This document shows positions 47,676 to 56,927 of a stretch of DNA of 64,000 nucleotides, piece by piece. Each line of letters opens with the position of its first letter. The first letter of the stretch is position 1. Source of the stretch: CAYVTZ01 sp964454685 (GTDB taxonomy: Bacteria; Bacillota; Clostridia; Christensenellales; Christensenellaceae). A program made the translations under genes and the position numbers. A model generated the notes under the pieces. It did no database searches, was not told where the DNA came from, and saw only the letters and a list, made by a program, of their open reading frames with translations. The DNA lies in NCBI GenBank assembly GCA_964454685.1, contig CAYVTZ010000008.1, positions 39,821 through 103,820 of the forward strand. The letters are read 5' to 3'.

Positions 47676-49971
47676 TCCGCTCCTCCTTCGGGCTTTTATC
47701 CTTCATTAACAAAGCTTCAAAATCAGCAACTTCCATCGGTCTTGCATAGTAGTAGCCCTGGATGTAATCACAAAGCACGCGCTTGAGCATATCCACCTGC
47801 TCGCGGTGTTCCACACCTTCCGCAATAATCTGCATATGCAGTGCCTTTGCAATCTGAACAATACTGCTCACCACCGCTTCTGTACGTTCCCCGTCTGCTG
47901 TCATGCTATGGAAAAAGGTACGATCCAGCTTCAAGGAGTCCACCGGAATAGACTGGATCAAATTCAACGAAGAATAGCCGCTGCCAAAATCATCCATCGA
48001 GCAGCCAAAGCCCGCATCCCGAATTTTTGCCACCACCTTGGAAAGCTGCGCGGTATTCTCCATCAATATGCTTTCCGTCAGTTCAATTTCCAGATATTTG
48101 TGATCCACTCTGTATTGATCCGCAATCTGAACATACCGCCCCAAAAAGCTCATATCCTGCAAGTTCACACGGGAACAGTTGACGGATATCTTAATTGGCG
48201 GGATACCCCGATCCATCCACGAACGCAACGTGCGACAGGTTTCTTCAAACACCCAACGATCCAACTGCACAATAAACCCGTTCTTTTCAAACAGCGGAAT
48301 AAATTCGTCCGGAAATACCATTCCTTCCGTTTGACTCTTCCAGCGCGCCAACGCCTCCGCCCCCTCAATCTGCTCTTCCGGCAAATGATATTTCGGCTGA
48401 AGATAAATCACAAATTCGCCATTTTTCAGCGCATTTTCCATCATATCTTCCAGCTGCTTTTCGCGGTACAACCGGCGGCGCACTTCGTCATCATAAAACG
48501 CATAGCGAATCTTGCTCTCAGTCAGCTTTGCAGAAGTACGCAGCGAAAGCTTTGCGCGATCAATCATCTGCGGGAAGGACAGCATCCGGTCCTCCACCAC
48601 ATAAATACCAAATTCTACCGTCGGCAAGCTCTGCATCCATTGATTTTCCTGCACTACAAAGCACTCCGAATCGTTCTTCCAGAGTTCAAACCGTGTCAAT
48701 AGCTCCTGTTCATCCCGATACTCCACCAAAACGCAGAAATTATCACCCGATAGGCGCCCCATGCACTCTCCGTCCGCTAGATGATCTGTCACAAAATCAT
48801 AAAAATGCTTGAGGATCAAGTCACAACGGTGGGGGCCCAGCTGCTCATTAAGCACCTTGAATTTTTCTAAATTAGTAAAAATTAAGGCATAGCGCGTCTC
48901 CGGGCGCGTGTCCAGTGTCACGCCTGCCAGCGTAAAAAAGCGCTGAATTGTGTTGCCGCCCGTCACGGTGTCCACAAACGCCATTTTTTCCAGACTTTTT
49001 TTGTGCTTCCCAAAGCTGTATACCAGCACAATCACCAACCCGGCAAACGCCAGCGTCACCAATCCGCAGAAAAACAGCGTAAATTGCAGCAGCGCGTTCG
49101 AGCGCGCGTTCACCACTTCCACCGGCACAAAGGTCAGCACATACCAGCCCTCTTGCACCACCAACGGCGTATAGATCATATAGCGGTAGACCCCATCATA
49201 GGTAAACCCGATCTGTCCCGCTTCATTTTTTTCAATATTCTGACGCATAACGTCCAGGTCACTGTACGTGTCCATCTGCGCATTTTGCAGGCTGGAGAAA
49301 ACATTGTATCCTGTTTTCATCGCATAAGGTGATGTCGGGCGCGTCACAGCCGTGCCGGTTTTGGTCACGATTTGCGAATACGCCTGATTGCTAAAGGATT
49401 CCATGGACAAGATACGGTCAAATGCAGCAGGATCATAAGTGCCCGCTAACGCCACCATTTTTCTGCTGCCAAGCATCACATCATCCAGCGGAACAGAAAA
49501 CACAATAAATTCCTGATTGTTAATGATTTGCGTCGTAGACATGCTTTGACGCTTATTCAAAATATCGGAGCGCATAGCATCGTCCAAATTCAGTTGCACT
49601 TCTGAATCGTTGAGGTTATACGCGGTTCCTTCGTCGTTAATCAGCAGGATACTCTGATAATCCCAATATTGCTTTTGCGCTTTGAGTTGATCGCTGACAT
49701 CTACCAGCGTTTTACCTTCCATTGAGTTGATTGGTGCCGCCATCAAATTAAGCGCAGAAAAATTATCCGCAATCACACGGTCCACACTGTCGCCAACACG
49801 ACGTGAAACCTCTTGCAAATATCCGCTGCTTTCTTCACGGATTGTTACGCTTAAACGATTATAATATTGAAAACTGAATATGCCAATCACGACACAGATA
49901 ATCACAAACAGGATCACAATGCCACGATAAATATTTTTGTAGGCTCTGCTGCGCCTAATTGCCTTTTCCAA
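47662..49971 (-). CDS. Membrane c-di-GMP phosphodiesterase: Cache-type sensor, degenerate GGDEF, EAL
   Basis: A 769-residue signalling protein. Helix one is at about residues 15-37 and helix two at about 298-322, flanking an extracytoplasmic dCache-like sensor (LLINDEGTAYNLNDSE, LVVQEGWYVLTFVPV). The GGDEF-like domain carries SGDNF at about residues 407-411 instead of GGDEF, so cyclase activity is unlikely. The EAL domain has EAL (GAEALARW, about 537), the Mg/loop-6 DDFGSGYSSLNLIQSI, KLDRTFF and EGVEHREQVDML, so phosphodiesterase activity is expected. The start is TTG at 49971 with AGGTG ahead. Promoter -35 TTGCAA (50121-50116) and -10 TATAGT (50098-50093). It is first in a two-gene operon with the binding-protein lipoprotein. 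Confidence 0.88.
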   Translation of the reverse strand: MEKAIRRSRAYKNIYRGIVILFVIICVVIGIFSFQYYNRLSVTIREESSGYLQEVSRRVGDSVDRVIADNFSALNLMAAPINSMEGKTLVDVSDQLKAQKQYWDYQSILLINDEGTAYNLNDSEVQLNLDDAMRSDILNKRQSMSTTQIINNQEFIVFSVPLDDVMLGSRKMVALAGTYDPAAFDRILSMESFSNQAYSQIVTKTGTAVTRPTSPYAMKTGYNVFSSLQNAQMDTYSDLDVMRQNIEKNEAGQIGFTYDGVYRYMIYTPLVVQEGWYVLTFVPVEVVNARSNALLQFTLFFCGLVTLAFAGLVIVLVYSFGKHKKSLEKMAFVDTVTGGNTIQRFFTLAGVTLDTRPETRYALIFTNLEKFKVLNEQLGPHRCDLILKHFYDFVTDHLADGECMGRLSGDNFCVLVEYRDEQELLTRFELWKNDSECFVVQENQWMQSLPTVEFGIYVVEDRMLSFPQMIDRAKLSLRTSAKLTESKIRYAFYDDEVRRRLYREKQLEDMMENALKNGEFVIYLQPKYHLPEEQIEGAEALARWKSQTEGMVFPDEFIPLFEKNGFIVQLDRWVFEETCRTLRSWMDRGIPPIKISVNCSRVNLQDMSFLGRYVQIADQYRVDHKYLEIELTESILMENTAQLSKVVAKIRDAGFGCSMDDFGSGYSSLNLIQSIPVDSLKLDRTFFHSMTADGERTEAVVSSIVQIAKALHMQIIAEGVEHREQVDMLKRVLCDYIQGYYYARPMEVADFEALLMKDKSPKEERNAEE

Positions 49972-50092
49972 ATCTCACACCTACTTGCTCTGGTATTCTT
50001 TTTTCGTATAACCAATCATTTGAAAATCGTAACCCTCAATCATGCCCGAAAGAATACAAATGAAACAATATTTTCTACTCCGTTGTATTATA

Positions 50093-50121
50093 ACTATACT
50101 ACATTGCATGATGGTTTGCAA
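50093..50121 (-). promoter_or_regulatory. Promoter of the GGDEF-EAL operon
   Basis: Minus strand: -35 TTGCAA at 50121-50116, a 17-base spacer, and -10 TATAGT at 50098-50093, giving a leader of about 115 bases. The AT-rich gene-free stretch 50122-50381 shows nothing else that I can support. Confidence 0.7.
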
Positions 50122-50381
50122 TGGAATTATGCATAATTTTTTTACAAATGAAAATTCACATCGCACCGCTTCAATTCCTGTTTGCAGCATCCTTTACACG
50201 CGCTCTCTCCGCCCATTTTAATCAGAAATATTTTCAGGGAAAGCCCTATCCCCTTCCCACAGCCATGCAAAATATACGAATTCTGCTATCTGCGGCTTTT
50301 TCTTCCGGCATGTATGTTTACATTTGTAAACATTGGTGCGCACTGATCTCTCGTGGCGCACACCCTTGCCCGGCAAGCACC

Positions 50382-50420
50382 ATATAATAAAGCGCGCACA
50401 AACTCACTTGTACGCGCTTT
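50382..50420 (-). terminator. Terminator hairpin of leuS
   Basis: AAAGCGCG pairs with CGCGCTTT with an inner ACAA/TTTGT extension and a five-base loop, followed by ATTATAT on the minus strand. A second small hairpin CTTGC/GCAAG follows at 50365-50377. Confidence 0.65.
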
Positions 50421-50475
50421 CTCTTGCCTCGTTAAGTCAACCGTCCGCAAAGTTTTTCTGCCGGCACAGGATGCT

Positions 50476-52893
50476 CTATTTGACTACAATATTTACAATG
50501 CGCCCCGGCACAACAATCAGCTTAACGATCGTCTTGCCTTCCCACAAATGCGCATATTCCTTGCGCACATGCTCTTCCACCTCTTCGCTGCTTTTGTCCG
50601 ATGCAATATCAAATTTAGCGCGAACCTTGCCGTTGATTTGCAACGCCATATTACAGGTGTTACGCTGAAGCGCGCTCTCGTCACACACGGGAAAATCCTG
50701 CTGGAAGATCGAGTACGCATTGCCCAGCATTGCCCAAAGCTCCTCGCAGAAGTGCGGTGCAAAAGGCGAGAGCAGCAGCGCGAGTTTCTCCACAACCTGT
50801 TTGGCAAATCCGGCGTCCGGATTACCCTCCATATACTTATACAAAGCGTTGACCAGTTCCATCAGCCGCGCAACAGCGGTGTTGAAAGAGAACTGCGGCA
50901 GATCTGCCGTGATGCGCGCGATCGCATAGTTGAGTTGATAATTGACGTCCGCGTCTACCGTGCCGTCGCCGCCTTGCAACGCAAGGACATTCTGCGTCAA
51001 ACGCTCCACGCGCTCTAAAAAGCGGTGTACGGCCTTGATGCCGTCATCGTTCCACGGGCCGCCCTCAATATAGTTGAAGCCAAATGCAAGGTAAAGCCGC
51101 AGTGTGTCCGAACCATATTGCTCGATAAGCGCATCCGGCGATACAACGTTGCCACGGCTTTTGCTCATCTTTTCACCATCAGGGCCAAGTATGGTTCCCT
51201 GATGTACCAGCGAAAGAAACGGCTCGTCAAAGCCAAGATACCCCATGTCCCGAAACGCCTTGGTAAAGAAGCGCGCATACAGCAAGTGCATGCAGGCGTG
51301 TTCCGCGCCGCCGATGTACTTATCCACAGGCAGCAGCGCGTCCATGATCTTGCGGGAAAAAGCCTCCTGCTCGTTCTTGTTGTCCGGATAGCGCAGGAAA
51401 TACCACGAGGAACACACAAAAGTATCCATCGTGTCCACATCGCGCGTTGCGTGGCCGCCACACTTGGGGCAGGTGGTATTTACAAATTCCGCGCTTTTTG
51501 CAAGCGGAGATGTTCCGTCCGGTGTGAATGCCACATCGTAAGGCAACAGCACCGGCAGTTCGCTTTCCGGAATCGGAACCTCGCCGCACCGGTCGCAATA
51601 CACCATTGGAATGGGCGCACCCCAATAACGCTGGCGGGAAACCAGCCAGTCGCGCAGGCGGTAGTTCGTCTTGAATCCACCCTTGTTTTGCTCCGCAAGG
51701 TACTTCAAAATCGCCGTTTTACCTTCCTCGGTAGTCAAGCCATCGTAATCGCCGCTGTTTGTAAGTATTGCGTAATCGCAGTAGGGCAGCATATCGTCCA
51801 CATCAGGGCTTGCCGCCCTAATCACACGCTCAATCGGCAGATTGTATTTCTGCGCAAAGGCGTAGTCGCGCTCGTCGTGCGCAGGCACCGCCATCACGAT
51901 GCCCGTTCCATAGCTGGCGAGTACATAGTCCGCCGTCCAAATAGGCACTTTGCGTCCGTTGATGGGATTGATGGCGTAGGCGCCGGTAAACACGCCTGTT
52001 TTTTCGCGCGTGGTAGAGAGGCGGTCGATTTCCGAGGCGCGCGAGGCGTATGCCTGATAGTCTTTGACCGCCGAAAGCTGCTCCGGTGTGGTGATGCGCT
52101 CTACCATCGGATGCTCCGGCGAGATGACAACATACGTGCATCCGAACAATGTGTCTGCACGTGTGGTGAATACGGTAAAGGTCTCGTCTGTGCCGTCCAG
52201 CGTGAAGGTGATCTCGCCGCCCACAGATTTCCCGATCCAGTTTTTTTGCATCAGCTTGGTTTTTTCCGGCCAGTCCAGCTTATCCAAATCTTGCAAAAGC
52301 TGCTCTGCATACGCGGTAATTTTAAAGAACCACTGCGTCAGATGCTTGCGCGTGACCGCCGTGCCACAGCGTTCGCAAACGCCTTCCTGCACCTGCTCGT
52401 TTGCCAGCACCGTATTGCACGAGGGGCACCAGTTTACAGGCGCCGCTTTGCGATAGGCAAGTCCTTTTTTGTAAAGCTGCAAAAAGCACCACTGCGTCCA
52501 GCGGTAATAATCCGGCATGCAGGTCTTGATTTCAAAATCCCAATCAAAGGTTGCGCCGATCGCCTTTAACTGCGTTTCCATCGTTTCAATGTTTTTGAGC
52601 GTGGAATCCTGCGGATGAATGCCCGTCTTGATGGCATAGTTTTCTGCGGGAAGCCCGAATGCGTCAAAGCCCATCGGATGAAAGACGTTGTAACCGGTCA
52701 TGCGCTTAAAACGCGCATAGGTGTCCGAAAGGCTGTAGTTATACCAATGGCCGACATGCAGATTTGCGCCCGAGGGATAGGAAAACATTTCTAAAACGTA
52801 ATGTTTGGATTTATCGCTGTTTGGGTCAAATTTGTAAAGCTGCGTGTCCGCCCACTTTTGTTGCCATTTTTTTTCAATCGCAGTAAAATCCAC
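50476..52893 (-). CDS. leuS: Leucyl-tRNA synthetase
   Basis: An 805-residue class I synthetase, the usual bacterial length. It has the HIGH variant HVGHWYNYS with MFSYPSGANL before it, zinc-type Cys pairs (CPSCNTVLANEQVQEGVCER), the CP1 editing domain with TTRADTLFGCTYV and GTGIVMAVPAHDERDYAFA, and KMSKSRGNVV. The start codon is GTG at 52893 with AGGAGGA eight bases ahead; no in-frame ATG is better placed. The upstream 231 bases contain an extended -10 promoter (TGTTATAAT, 52934-52929 for the hexamer) but no T-box that I can recognise. Confidence 0.97.
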   Translation of the reverse strand: MDFTAIEKKWQQKWADTQLYKFDPNSDKSKHYVLEMFSYPSGANLHVGHWYNYSLSDTYARFKRMTGYNVFHPMGFDAFGLPAENYAIKTGIHPQDSTLKNIETMETQLKAIGATFDWDFEIKTCMPDYYRWTQWCFLQLYKKGLAYRKAAPVNWCPSCNTVLANEQVQEGVCERCGTAVTRKHLTQWFFKITAYAEQLLQDLDKLDWPEKTKLMQKNWIGKSVGGEITFTLDGTDETFTVFTTRADTLFGCTYVVISPEHPMVERITTPEQLSAVKDYQAYASRASEIDRLSTTREKTGVFTGAYAINPINGRKVPIWTADYVLASYGTGIVMAVPAHDERDYAFAQKYNLPIERVIRAASPDVDDMLPYCDYAILTNSGDYDGLTTEEGKTAILKYLAEQNKGGFKTNYRLRDWLVSRQRYWGAPIPMVYCDRCGEVPIPESELPVLLPYDVAFTPDGTSPLAKSAEFVNTTCPKCGGHATRDVDTMDTFVCSSWYFLRYPDNKNEQEAFSRKIMDALLPVDKYIGGAEHACMHLLYARFFTKAFRDMGYLGFDEPFLSLVHQGTILGPDGEKMSKSRGNVVSPDALIEQYGSDTLRLYLAFGFNYIEGGPWNDDGIKAVHRFLERVERLTQNVLALQGGDGTVDADVNYQLNYAIARITADLPQFSFNTAVARLMELVNALYKYMEGNPDAGFAKQVVEKLALLLSPFAPHFCEELWAMLGNAYSIFQQDFPVCDESALQRNTCNMALQINGKVRAKFDIASDKSSEEVEEHVRKEYAHLWEGKTIVKLIVVPGRIVNIVVK

Positions 52894-53021
52894 GTTGATT
52901 TCCTCCTGAAAATTTTCAATACCTATCTATTATAACAGATGAACTGCGGATGTGAAACAATATTTTCCCCCAAACGCGCCCCCTGCCAAGGCACAAATTT
53001 TGCGGGTATCTTCTTTTTCGC

Positions 53022-53050
53022 TTGAAAAGAAAGGGCGGAGATGGTATATT
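53022..53050 (+). promoter_or_regulatory. Promoter of the DUF1015 gene
   Basis: Plus strand: -35 TTGAAA at 53022-53027, a 17-base spacer, and -10 TATATT at 53045-53050. The -35 box lies inside a T/A-rich hairpin (TTCTTTTTCGCTTGAAAAG). Confidence 0.75.
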
Positions 53051-53124
53051 TATACTGTATTTTTATGTAAATCTGTGCCTGCGTCATGCGGGCAAAACAT
53101 AGTTTGTAAAGGAGCCTGACTGCT

Positions 53125-54549
53125 ATGATGAGAGATGCGTCGCCGCTGGGGTTTACAATCCCGCAAATTCTAATTCCTGTTGAAGGCGTCAATATGTCGA
53201 AATGGTCCTGCGTGGCATGTGACCAGTTTACCTCGCAGCCGGAGTACTGGGAGGCGGTGGAACGCTTTGTGGGGTCGGCAGACAGTTCGTTGCACATTAT
53301 TTTACCCGAGCTTTATCTGCACGATAATGATGTGGAAGACCGCATTTTGCACTGTAAAAGTGTGATGGAGGATTACCTGCAAAGCGGTGTGATGGAGTTG
53401 CTGCCCCCCGGCATTATGCTGACGGAGCGGCACATTGGCAATCGTGTTCGTAAAGGGATCCTATTGGCAATGGATTTGGAGCAGTATGATTATCGCATTG
53501 AAAACAAGCCGCTGATCCGTGCGACAGAGCAGACGGTTTTGTCTCGCATTCCCCCGCGTGTAAAAATTCGGGATGGCGCGCCGTTTGAAATGCCTCATGT
53601 GATGCTGCTGATGGATGACGAGCGGGATGCCGTGATTGGACCGCTGCACGCACAGCGCGATGGGCTAAAAAAGATTTATGACTTTGATCTTATGATGGGC
53701 AGCGGCCGCATCGAAGGCTGGCTGGCAGACGATCCGGCGCTCATCAACAGCGCAATCGACGCTATTTCACGCCTGCATCGGCACGACAACATGCTGTTTT
53801 GTGTGGGCGACGGCAATCATTCTCTTGCCACGGCAAAGACGATTTGGGAAGAGGAAAAACAGCATATCCCGCCACATCAGCGGGCAAACCACCCCCTGCG
53901 GTATGCGCTGTGCGAGATCATCAACCTGCGCGATATTGCCGTAGAATTCATGCCCATTCACCGCGTGATTTTCGGCGTAAATCCAACGGCGTGCGCGCAG
54001 TTTATTGTCGAGACATTGCGCGAACGCGGTGTGGACGCAAAACTGATTTTCGGGCGTTGGCGGAGCGAGACCACAGACGAGGACGGAAAAATGCAGATTC
54101 CCATTCTGTACAAAGATGGTGCGGGCAGGATTGTACTGGAAAACCCCGAGCACGTGCTTGCGGTGGGTGAAGTTCAGGATATCTTTGAAAAGTTCGTAGC
54201 AAAAACGCCGGGAGCGCATATCGATTATATTCACGGCGACGAGGCATTCATGGAGCTGGCAACCGGCTATGACTGTATCGGTTTTTATTTTCCGTCGCTG
54301 CGCAAAAGCACATTTTTTGACTTGATCATCAAGTGCGGCGTGTTGCCCAAAAAGACTTTCTCGCTGGGCGAGGCGGAACAGAAACGGTATTATCTGGAAT
54401 GCCGGATGCTGGAGTGTATGGCTGATGAAACCGCACCCGCAGAGGAAATCACAACGCAGGCAGAGCCAACCAAGCGGGAGATTCTGCCGGATGAGGACGG
54501 TTTGGAAGATACAGAGCCGGTGGCGGAAAAGCCCGCGGAAGAAGTATGA
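53125..54549 (+). CDS. DUF1015-family protein with acidic C-terminal extension
   Basis: A 474-residue cytoplasmic protein of the DUF1015 family, whose usual length is about 410. The conserved region is GDGNHSLATAKTIWEEEKQH, a ParB/Srx-like nucleotide-binding motif, with RYALCEIINLRDIAVEFMPI and HRVIFG after it. The last 60 residues (EITTQAEPTKREILPDEDGL and on) are acidic, low in complexity and probably flexible. AAAGGAG precedes the ATG. It is 55 bases before the aspartate kinase gene. The family's biochemical role is not settled; in other Clostridia it often sits by serine genes, and a kinase role on amino acids has been discussed for relatives, so the aspartate kinase neighbour is suggestive. 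Confidence 0.85.
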   Translation: MMRDASPLGFTIPQILIPVEGVNMSKWSCVACDQFTSQPEYWEAVERFVGSADSSLHIILPELYLHDNDVEDRILHCKSVMEDYLQSGVMELLPPGIMLTERHIGNRVRKGILLAMDLEQYDYRIENKPLIRATEQTVLSRIPPRVKIRDGAPFEMPHVMLLMDDERDAVIGPLHAQRDGLKKIYDFDLMMGSGRIEGWLADDPALINSAIDAISRLHRHDNMLFCVGDGNHSLATAKTIWEEEKQHIPPHQRANHPLRYALCEIINLRDIAVEFMPIHRVIFGVNPTACAQFIVETLRERGVDAKLIFGRWRSETTDEDGKMQIPILYKDGAGRIVLENPEHVLAVGEVQDIFEKFVAKTPGAHIDYIHGDEAFMELATGYDCIGFYFPSLRKSTFFDLIIKCGVLPKKTFSLGEAEQKRYYLECRMLECMADETAPAEEITTQAEPTKREILPDEDGLEDTEPVAEKPAEEV

Positions 54550-54604
54550 CCGTTCCTTGCAGCAATCGTAAATCATAAGTTTAAAATAGAAGAGGAAGCA
54601 AAAA

Positions 54605-55921
54605 ATGGCAATCAAAGTAACAAAATTCGGAGGCAGTTCGCTGGCGGATGCAGCGCAAATCGTGAAGGTGAAGGAGATCATCGAGGCAGACCCAAGCCGT
54701 GTTTATGTGGTTCCCTCCGCGCCGGGCAAGCGCTTTTCGGACGACATCAAGGTAACAGATCTGTTGTATGGGCTGTTTCGCGCAATCATTGACAATGCGG
54801 ATGTACAGAAAGTTTACGAGCAGATCGTGAACCGCTATGTGCAGATTCGAGACGATCTGGGTCTTTCGTTTCCCATTGAAGAAAACTTGCAGCAAGTGCT
54901 GGAGGATCTGAATCATGGCGCAAGTGAAGATTATGCGGCATCGCGCGGTGAATATTTAAACGGACTGCTGATTGCAGACTTGCTCGGGTATGAGTTCATC
55001 GATGCGGCGGAGGTCATTTTCTTTGACGAAAACGGCATATACGACAGCCAAAAAACGATGACGGTGCTGCCGCAGGTGCTAAAGGAACATCCGCGCGCGG
55101 TGGTGCCGGGCTTCTATGGCAGTCTGCCCAACGGCAAAATCAAAACATTTTCACGCGGCGGCAGCGACATTACCGGTTCCATTGTGGCCTGCGCTGCAAA
55201 AGCGGATCTTTACGAAAACTGGACGGACGTTTCCGGATTTCTGATGGCGGACCCGCGCGTGGTCAAGGATGCGAAAAAGATCGACAAAATCACCTATCGT
55301 GAGCTACGCGAGTTGGCATACATGGGCGCAACCGTGCTGCACGAGGACAGCATCTTTCCCGTGCTGGAAGCGGCAATCCCCATCAATGTCAAAAACACCA
55401 ACGATCCGGCAAACAGCGGCACGATGATTTTGCCTGTGCTGGAATCGGAGGATTTGCAGCAAAACAGCATAACGGGCATCGCGGGTAAACGCGACTTCAC
55501 TGTAATTTCGGTAGAAAAAAGCGGCATGAACGCTGAAATCGGGTTCGGGCGCAAGCTGCTGGAATGCCTGGAAAAATTCGGGCTATCCTTTGAACACATG
55601 CCTTCCTCTATCGACACCATCAGCATTGTGATTGCAGATGCGCGCATTCGTGGGTGTATGGAGGATCTGATCGATGAAATCCACACGGTATGCAAGCCGG
55701 ACAGCGTCGAGGTATCCTCAAACATGGCGATCATTGCTACCGTAGGAAACGGCATGATCCGCAAAATCGGTATTTCTGCAAAATTGTTTTCCGCGTTGGC
55801 GCAGGAGAACATCAACGTGCGCATGATCGATCAGGGTTCCAGCGAAATCAATATCATTGTAGGCGTGGAAAACGACGACTTTGAAAATGCGGTAAACGCG
55901 ATCTATCGCGCACTTGCGTAA
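54605..55921 (+). CDS. Aspartate kinase
   Basis: A 438-residue monofunctional aspartokinase. It starts KVTKFGGSSLADAAQIVKVK (KFGGSS), has GFYGSLPNGKIKTFSRGGSD, followed by ITGSIVACAAKADLYENWTD, and two ACT domains at the C-terminus (FTVISVEKSGMNAEIGFGRK; IATVGNGMIRKIGISAKLFS; NVRMIDQGSSEINIIVGVE). It makes aspartyl phosphate for lysine, threonine and methionine. The ACT domains imply feedback by lysine or threonine. GAGGAAG precedes the ATG. The next gene starts 13 bases after its stop. Confidence 0.95.
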   Translation: MAIKVTKFGGSSLADAAQIVKVKEIIEADPSRVYVVPSAPGKRFSDDIKVTDLLYGLFRAIIDNADVQKVYEQIVNRYVQIRDDLGLSFPIEENLQQVLEDLNHGASEDYAASRGEYLNGLLIADLLGYEFIDAAEVIFFDENGIYDSQKTMTVLPQVLKEHPRAVVPGFYGSLPNGKIKTFSRGGSDITGSIVACAAKADLYENWTDVSGFLMADPRVVKDAKKIDKITYRELRELAYMGATVLHEDSIFPVLEAAIPINVKNTNDPANSGTMILPVLESEDLQQNSITGIAGKRDFTVISVEKSGMNAEIGFGRKLLECLEKFGLSFEHMPSSIDTISIVIADARIRGCMEDLIDEIHTVCKPDSVEVSSNMAIIATVGNGMIRKIGISAKLFSALAQENINVRMIDQGSSEINIIVGVENDDFENAVNAIYRALA

Positions 55922-55933
55922 GGAGTATCGCTC

Positions 55934-56905
55934 TTGTTTTGGAATGCAATTTCTGCCGTAATCATGGTGCTCGTCATTGTGGCGGTGGGATATTTTGTCG
56001 GGTACAGCGGGCGCAAGCAGGCGGCAATCAAGCTGGTTACGGAGTTCATCACATGGCTGATTGTGACGGTGACGTTGCCGTGCACCGTCGTCAACACGTT
56101 TTATACGTCTTTCACAGCGCAAAGCCTGACGGGGTCGGTGGATCTTATTATCGCAGCGTTCATCGGCGTATTTTCCACTTATGTGGTGGCAAAAATCGTG
56201 ACTCGATTTGCAAAGATTGAGAAAGGACAGCGCGGCGTTTTTGCTGCGCTGTTTGGATTTTCTAACTCGGTTTTTGTGGGATTGCCCGTGGCGCAGGCAA
56301 TCTTCGGGGATCGGGGTATGGCGTTTGCCGTGCTGTACTTTTTGGCAAACACCACACTCATGAACAGCTTTTCCTATGCGGATATTCGCGCAGACGGCGC
56401 ATATTTGCAGGGAAAAGAATATAAGAAATCTACGCCATGGCAGACCATCCGGCGACTGATTAAACCGCCTCTGGTGGCGGTGATCATCGGTTTTGTGCTG
56501 GTGCTGACGGGTCTTAGGCTGCCGGACTTTCTGGCGACGGCAGTGAGCTATATCGGTAACATCACCTCGCCGCTGGCGCTGATCTTCCTAGGCATGATTT
56601 TGTATCGAAACCGCGATGGACTCAAGTCCTTCAAGGCGTTTGACAAGAAGATGGCGCTGGTTAGCATTGGGCGTTTTATCATTGCGCCGCTGCTGATGTG
56701 GAGTATCTGCCTGCTGATGGGCATTCCCGCATATCCGACGGCAGTGCTGATCGTGCAGACCAGTCTGCCCGCGATGGTGCAGGTGACGGTTTATGCCGAG
56801 GCATTCAAAGCGGATAGCGAGCTTGCGGCAAAAGGTGTTATTATTACGCTGCTGGTGTCCTTTGTGGCGCTGCCGCTGTATGTATTGATGTTTGGAAGTT
56901 TGTAA
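55934..56905 (+). CDS. AEC-family transporter (auxin efflux carrier-like)
   Basis: A 323-residue membrane protein with about ten helices in two halves, of the AEC/PIN-type transporter family. It has SGRKQAAIKLVTEFITWLIV near the start, the NSVFVGLPVAQAIFG motif in the first crossover and LIVQTSLPAMVQVTVYAEAF in the second, which are the family unwound-helix regions. The start is TTG at 55934, with AAGGAG overlapping the aspartate kinase stop, so translation is coupled. Substrates in the family are organic acids or amino-acid-derived anions; export or uptake tied to aspartate-family metabolism is inferred. Confidence 0.87.
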   Translation: MFWNAISAVIMVLVIVAVGYFVGYSGRKQAAIKLVTEFITWLIVTVTLPCTVVNTFYTSFTAQSLTGSVDLIIAAFIGVFSTYVVAKIVTRFAKIEKGQRGVFAALFGFSNSVFVGLPVAQAIFGDRGMAFAVLYFLANTTLMNSFSYADIRADGAYLQGKEYKKSTPWQTIRRLIKPPLVAVIIGFVLVLTGLRLPDFLATAVSYIGNITSPLALIFLGMILYRNRDGLKSFKAFDKKMALVSIGRFIIAPLLMWSICLLMGIPAYPTAVLIVQTSLPAMVQVTVYAEAFKADSELAAKGVIITLLVSFVALPLYVLMFGSL

Positions 56906-56927
56906 CACAAGAATGGGGTATTTTAAG

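Noticed and set aside
49981..50190. 69-codon minus-strand frame upstream of the GGDEF-EAL gene
   Set aside because: It covers the promoter of that gene, has no convincing ribosome site, and is unlikely to be translated.
51025..52569. 514-codon frame opposite leuS
   Set aside because: The opposite strand encodes a complete leucyl-tRNA synthetase with HIGH and KMSKS motifs.
52894..53124. Possible T-box leader before leuS
   Set aside because: No T-box sequence (TGGnACCGCG-like), antiterminator or specifier stem is visible, and the leader from the -10 box is too short.
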